Below, one piece after another: positions 62,001 to 64,000 of a stretch of 64,000 nt of DNA. Source of the stretch: Granulicoccus phenolivorans DSM 17626 = NBRC 107789 = JCM 15570 (lineage in GTDB: Bacteria; Actinomycetota; Actinomycetes; Propionibacteriales; Propionibacteriaceae); the NCBI RefSeq assembly GCF_000423085.1, contig NZ_AUHH01000008.1, positions 62,001 to 126,000 on the forward strand. The letters are read 5' to 3'. Both the position numbers and the translations under genes were made by a program. The notes beneath the pieces are model-generated. The model had not been told where the DNA came from, made no database searches, and saw nothing but the letters and a program-made list of their open reading frames with translations. The number at the start of each line of letters is the position of its first letter. Position 1 is the first letter of the stretch.

Positions 62001-62255
62001 TCACCTCAAGTACTTCTCACGAGCGGGTCGCATGGCATGAACGATCGCGAGATCGCCATACCACTCCACCACGCCAACTTCCACCAGCGTTCCAGACTCA
62101 TCCGGGCCGACGAACATGACCATAAAATCCTCTTGCACGAAGTGGCGCACCGGAAACCGCAGAGCATGGAGCATGGCTCCGTCCGGCACACCATGCCGAT
62201 GAGCACTCTCAAGGATGATCGGCTCACCGCCATCCCACAAGGTTACTTGTCGCAC
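62001..62255 (-). CDS. Small protein, possible toxin partner
   Basis: An 84-residue protein: IILESAHRHGVPDGAMLHAL, FVQEDFMVMFVGPDESGTLV, then LVEVGVVEWYGDLAIVHAMR ending PAREKYLR. A short alpha/beta layout ending in a conserved basic tail recalls small actinobacterial toxins, some of which are RelE/BrnT-like RNases, but I cannot place it. The GTG at 62255 is the best start. It precedes a helix-turn-helix gene by six bases, so the pair is probably one operon. Toxin activity is inferred from context only. Confidence 0.6.
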   Translation of the reverse strand: MRQVTLWDGGEPIILESAHRHGVPDGAMLHALRFPVRHFVQEDFMVMFVGPDESGTLVEVGVVEWYGDLAIVHAMRPAREKYLR

Positions 62256-62291
62256 CGTGTTCTCCCAAGGGGCTGTGCGACCAGAACCAAA

Positions 62292-62321
62292 CGCGCCCCC
62301 TTCCCAGGGGAAGGGGGCGCG
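62292..62321 (-). terminator. Strong hairpin downstream of ettA
   Basis: CGCGCCCCCTTCCC and GGGAAGGGGGCGCG are perfect reverse complements over 14 bases with only AG between (in practice 13 pairs and a 4-base loop). It lies nine bases after the ettA stop and before the small gene pair, with no U-tract. Confidence 0.75.
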
Positions 62322-62329
62322 GCGCAGGA

Positions 62330-64000
62330 TCAGCCGCGGGTGAGGCGACGGTGGGTGGTGGCGTGCGGACGCGCCGCCTCCGGTCCGAGCCGTTCCACCT
62401 TGTTCTTCTCGTAGTCGGCGAAGTTGCCTTCGAACCAGTACCAGGAGGCCGGGTTCTCCTCGGTGCCCTCCCAGGCCATGATGTGGGTCGCCACGCGGTC
62501 GAGGAACCAGCGATCGTGGGAGATCACCACGGCACAGCCCGGGAACTCCAGCAGCGCGTCTTCCAGCGACTGGAGGGTCTCCACGTCCAGGTCGTTGGTC
62601 GGTTCGTCGAGGAGCAGCAGGTTGCCGCCCATCTTCAGCGTCAGCGCCAGGTTGAGCCGGTTCCGCTCACCGCCGGAGAGCACACCGGTCGGCTTCTGCT
62701 GGTCCGGACCCTTGAACCCGAACGAGGCGACATAGGCCCGCGAGGACATCTCGAAGTTGGCGACCTTGATGTAGTCCAACCCGTCGGAGACGACCTCCCA
62801 GACGTTCTTCTTCGGATCCAGGCCGCCTCGGCCCTGGTCGACATAGGAGATCGACACGGTCTTGCCGAGGGTCAGCTCGCCGGAGTCGGGCTGCTCCTCC
62901 CCCACGATCATCTTGAACAGCGTCGACTTGCCGACACCGTTGGGGCCGATGATGCCGACGATGCCCGAGCGCGGCAGGGTGAAGGACAGGTCGTCGATCA
63001 GCAGCCGGTCGCCGAAGCCCTTGCTGAGGTGGCTGACGTCCAGCACATCGGTGCCCAGCCGGGGGCCCGGCGGGATGTTGATCTCGGACGGGTCGATCTT
63101 GCGGTTGCGCTCGGCCTCGGCGGCCATCTCCTCATAGCGGGCCAGGCGGGCCTTGTTCTTGGCCTGCCGCGCCTTCGGGCTGGAGCGGACCCAGTCGAGC
63201 TCCTTCTCCAGAATCTTGGCGCGCTTGGCGTCCTTCTGACCCTCGACCTTGAGCCGCTCCCGCTTGGTCTCCAGGTAGGTGGAGTAGTTGCCCTCATAGG
63301 GGTGCAGCCGACCGCGGTCGATCTCACAGATCCACTCCGCGACATTGTCCAGGAAGTAGCGATCGTGGGTCACGGCCAGTACGGCACCCGGATAGGACTT
63401 GAGGTGGCCCTCCAACCAGTTCACCGATTCGGCGTCCAGGTGGTTGGTGGGCTCGTCGAGCAGGAGCAGGTCGGGCTGCTCGAGCAGCAGCTTGCACAGC
63501 GCGACCCGGCGCCGCTCGCCGCCGGAGAGGTGATCGACCAGTTCATCGGCCGGCGGGCAGCGCAGGGCGTCCATCGCCTGCTCGAGCTGGGAATCGATGT
63601 CCCAGGCGTTGCTCGCATCGAGCTCGGTCTGCAGGTTGCCCATCTCTTCCATCAGGGCATCGAAGTCGGCGTCCGGCTCGCCCATCAGCTCGCCGATCTC
63701 GTTGAACCGATCCAGTTTCGCCTTGATCGGCCCGACGCCCTCCTGGACGTTCTCCAGAACGGTCTTGCCCTCGGTCAGCGGCGGCTCCTGCAACAGGATG
63801 CCGACCGTCTTGCCCTTGCCGAGCATGGCCTCACCGTTGTTGGGTTTCTCCAGCCCGGCCATCACCTTGAGCATGGTGGACTTGCCGGCGCCGTTGGGAC
63901 CGACGACACCGATCTTGGCGCCCTCGTAGAAGGAGAGCGTGACATTGTCGAGAATCACCTTCTCGCCGGCGGTCTTCCGGACATTGTGCATGGTGTAGAC
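62330..64000 (-). CDS. ettA: Energy-dependent translational throttle protein EttA (ABC-F), 5' end outside window
   Basis: Cytoplasmic ABC-F ATPase that binds the ribosomal E site and gates elongation by energy state. At least 556 residues are visible; the first few lie beyond base 64000 (VYTMHNVRK here matches the usual start). Two ABC domains: Walker A GPNGAGKST with signature LSGGERRRVALCKLL and LLLLDEPTNHLD, then GPNGVGKST with LSGGERNRLNLALTL and LLLLDEPTNDLD. The linker between holds the charged arm (RSSPKARQAKNKARLARYEE). The gene ends at a strong hairpin. Full length is expected to be about 560 residues. Confidence 0.95.
   Translation of the reverse strand, partial: VYTMHNVRKTAGEKVILDNVTLSFYEGAKIGVVGPNGAGKSTMLKVMAGLEKPNNGEAMLGKGKTVGILLQEPPLTEGKTVLENVQEGVGPIKAKLDRFNEIGELMGEPDADFDALMEEMGNLQTELDASNAWDIDSQLEQAMDALRCPPADELVDHLSGGERRRVALCKLLLEQPDLLLLDEPTNHLDAESVNWLEGHLKSYPGAVLAVTHDRYFLDNVAEWICEIDRGRLHPYEGNYSTYLETKRERLKVEGQKDAKRAKILEKELDWVRSSPKARQAKNKARLARYEEMAAEAERNRKIDPSEINIPPGPRLGTDVLDVSHLSKGFGDRLLIDDLSFTLPRSGIVGIIGPNGVGKSTLFKMIVGEEQPDSGELTLGKTVSISYVDQGRGGLDPKKNVWEVVSDGLDYIKVANFEMSSRAYVASFGFKGPDQQKPTGVLSGGERNRLNLALTLKMGGNLLLLDEPTNDLDVETLQSLEDALLEFPGCAVVISHDRWFLDRVATHIMAWEGTEENPASWYWFEGNFADYEKNKVERLGPEAARPHATTHRRLTRG

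Overview
The window is dense, very high-GC chromosomal DNA from an actinomycete. Support for this comes from the fused lysyl-phosphatidylglycerol synthase/lysyl-tRNA synthetase LysX, an F420-dependent glucose-6-phosphate dehydrogenase, a mycothiol-type DsbA-like protein, paired ClpP1/ClpP2, a class F sortase, a group II truncated haemoglobin and frequent GTG/TTG starts with 4-base stop/start overlaps. A member of the Propionibacteriales or a relative is plausible, but no rRNA is present to settle it.

Layout. 1-10.4 kb is housekeeping: folC (cut by the window edge) diverges from valS; then come an aldo/keto reductase, clpX, the clpP1-clpP2 operon, fgd and tig. 10.5-15.2 kb holds a uracil permease, a 580-base non-coding block built from a 30-base periodic repeat, an alternative-oxidase-like di-iron protein, an ADP-ribosylglycohydrolase and an alpha/beta hydrolase. 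15.2-17.9 kb is a four-gene minus-strand cassette around an M6 metalloprotease whose C-terminal module recurs as a free-standing 70-residue protein. After tRNA-Pro, a class F sortase and tRNA-Gly, 19.4-30.6 kb is a block of visibly lower GC that looks acquired: a meta-cleavage aromatic catabolism cluster (flavin hydroxylase, extradiol dioxygenase, C-C hydrolase, acyl-CoA ligase, SnoaL-like protein, DUF3500 protein, bicupin, HpaI-type aldolase) with a TetR regulator and a divergent crotonase. Two minus-strand promoters in this block share a 14-base palindrome, the likely TetR operator. A flavin oxidoreductase follows.

32-43 kb holds a ribbon-helix-helix protein with a Gly/Pro/Trp-rich tail and a helically phased operator array, a B12-type radical SAM enzyme, the lysX-hydrolase-thiamine-binding operon, Nei1 glycosylase with an unknown 508-residue protein, an exported extensin-like lipoprotein and the DsbA-like protein. 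43-50 kb has pepN-nif3, a DUF5130 pair and the pyrR-pyrB-pyrC operon. 50-57 kb has a MarR-MFS-glbO-GH13 run of overlapping genes and a FadD-thioesterase pair. 57-64 kb has a second MarR, a large FAD/Fe-S dehydrogenase, two tandem paralogous membrane proteins, a possible toxin-antitoxin pair and ettA (cut by the window edge).

The best candidates for something undescribed are the M6 protease cassette with its duplicated tail module and the DUF3500/bicupin/SnoaL branch of the aromatic cluster. The ribbon-helix-helix protein with its seven-fold phased operator and the alternative oxidase beside the 30-base repeat also deserve attention. All functional statements are from reading the sequence; no database search was run.
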